11,646 nucleotides of DNA from an uncultured Selenomonadales bacterium (GTDB lineage Bacteria > Bacillota > Negativicutes > Selenomonadales > Selenomonadaceae), in contig CAMVAG010000049.1 of assembly GCA_947165405.1 (NCBI GenBank), forward strand, positions 1-11,646. The letters run 5' to 3'. Positions 10,926 through 11,646 of this stretch are shown one piece after another (the stretch's first letter is position 1; every line of letters begins with the position of its first letter). A model generated the notes under the pieces. The model was not told where the DNA came from, ran no database searches, and saw only the letters and a list, made by a program, of their open reading frames with translations. The translations under genes and the position numbers were made by a program.

Positions 10926-11646
10926 ATGGACAGCAAAGTTTTATTCAACGTTCAATACGGTCTCTTCGTCTTGAGCGCGAACGACGGCACGAAGGATAAC
11001 GCTTGCATTATCAATACCGTGACGCAAGTGACCGCCGCGCCGATTACCAAAGACAGAATTTCTATCGCCGTGAACAAATCCAACTACACGCACGACGTAA
11101 TCGCCAAGACAAAAAAATTTACCGCGTCGATTATCAGCGAGGCGGCGACTTTCGATTTGTTTAAGCGTTTCGGTTTTCAGAGCGGCAGGAACGTCGACAA
11201 ATTCGCCGACTTCGATAAAGTTCAACGCACCGCCAACGGCACGCTTGCCATAACCGAGGGCACGAACTCTTTCATAAGCGCGAACGTGATTCAGCAAGTC
11301 GAACTTGATACGCATTCGATTTTCATCGCGGAAGTTGTCGACATGGAAAAATTCTCCGACGTTCCTTCGACGACTTACAATTTCTATCAGGCGCATATCA
11401 AACCCAAACCCTCCGTCAAAGCTTCCGGCAAGACCAAATGGGTTTGCAGAATTTGCGGCTACGTTCACGAGGGCGACGAACCTCCCGCAGTGTGTCCTCT
11501 TTGCAAGCACCCCTCCACCGATTTTGAAAAGGTCGTCGAGGCTGTCGAAGAGGCTCCGAAGAAAAATAAATACGCCGGCACCAAGACCGAGAAAAATCTT
11601 TGGGAGGCGTTCGCGGGCGAATCTCAAGCGCGCAACAAATACACCT
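10926..11646 (+). CDS. Flavin reductase-rubredoxin-rubrerythrin fusion (3' end cut by window edge)
   Basis: The visible 240 residues hold three parts. Residues 1-160 form a ferric/flavin-reductase-like FMN-binding domain (LFNVQYGLFVLSA, then NACIINTVTQVTAAP), as in the high-molecular-weight rubredoxin Hrb of acetogens. Residues 171-203 are a rubredoxin domain of the short rubrerythrin type, with CRIC (174-177) and CPLC (190-193) twelve residues apart. After a charged linker, residues 223-240 (KNLWEAFAGESQARNKYT) begin a rubrerythrin ferritin-like domain, with Glu232 as its first expected iron ligand. Family knowledge suggests electrons pass from NAD(P)H via flavin and rubredoxin to a diiron site that reduces peroxide. 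The rubredoxin-before-diiron order is that of reverse rubrerythrin. The ATG at 10926 follows GGAGAGGTGA. The gene probably has its own promoter. The rest of the diiron domain is outside the window. Confidence 0.88.
   Translation, partial: MDSKVLFNVQYGLFVLSANDGTKDNACIINTVTQVTAAPITKDRISIAVNKSNYTHDVIAKTKKFTASIISEAATFDLFKRFGFQSGRNVDKFADFDKVQRTANGTLAITEGTNSFISANVIQQVELDTHSIFIAEVVDMEKFSDVPSTTYNFYQAHIKPKPSVKASGKTKWVCRICGYVHEGDEPPAVCPLCKHPSTDFEKVVEAVEEAPKKNKYAGTKTEKNLWEAFAGESQARNKYT

Noticed and set aside
10941..11627. 228-residue open frame on the minus strand
   Set aside because: It is antisense to the rubrerythrin-fusion gene, which has clear CxxC pairs and a good ribosome-binding site on the plus strand.

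Overview
The window looks like chromosomal DNA from an anaerobic, flagellated member of the Firmicutes, and I would guess Negativicutes/Selenomonadales. The grounds are a clostridial-type PyrE ending in a CPLC motif, TrmK, Shine-Dalgarno-rich gene starts (AAGGAGG), a rubredoxin/rubrerythrin oxygen-defence protein and a flagellar rod protein. This placement is inference from gene content. The DNA is of intermediate GC but full of A- and T-runs created by AAA (Lys) and TTT (Phe) codons. It is gene-dense, with no gene-free stretch above 100 bases, and I see no rRNA, tRNA or CRISPR array.

Layout. Positions 1-3521 (minus strand) hold a 931-residue hybrid sensor kinase whose sensor is a whole APC-type amino-acid permease, followed 21 bases later by a PiT phosphate transporter that runs off the left edge. 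Divergently, trmK (tRNA m1A22 methyltransferase) lies at 3596-4249 (plus). It overlaps tail-to-tail with recN, the last gene of a minus-strand cluster pyrF - GIY-YIG endonuclease - pyrE - recN (7964 down to 4239). The endonuclease gene sits between pyrF and pyrE. It has no stop codon of its own and runs in frame through the pyrE ribosome-binding site and start codon, giving a 465-residue endonuclease-PyrE reading frame.

A short divergent promoter region (7965-8061), with face-to-face promoters around a perfect 14-bp palindrome, separates pyrF from a plus-strand run: thpR (2H RNA phosphoesterase), a FlgF/FlgG-family flagellar rod protein and a polar-amino-acid ABC ATPase with no permease beside it. 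Next comes a BrnT/BrnA-like toxin-antitoxin pair, whose toxin 5' end looks frameshifted at a T7 run and whose antitoxin is unusually short. After a strong terminator, a flavin-reductase/rubredoxin/rubrerythrin fusion runs off the right edge.

How the genes work together. pyrF and pyrE catalyse the last two steps of UMP synthesis. The kinase-transporter, the phosphate transporter and the ABC ATPase concern nutrient sensing and uptake. The right-end fusion is probably a self-contained peroxide/oxygen reductase. The observations most worth following are the endonuclease-PyrE fusion, the permease-kinase fusion, the atypical toxin-antitoxin pair and the three-domain oxygen-defence protein.
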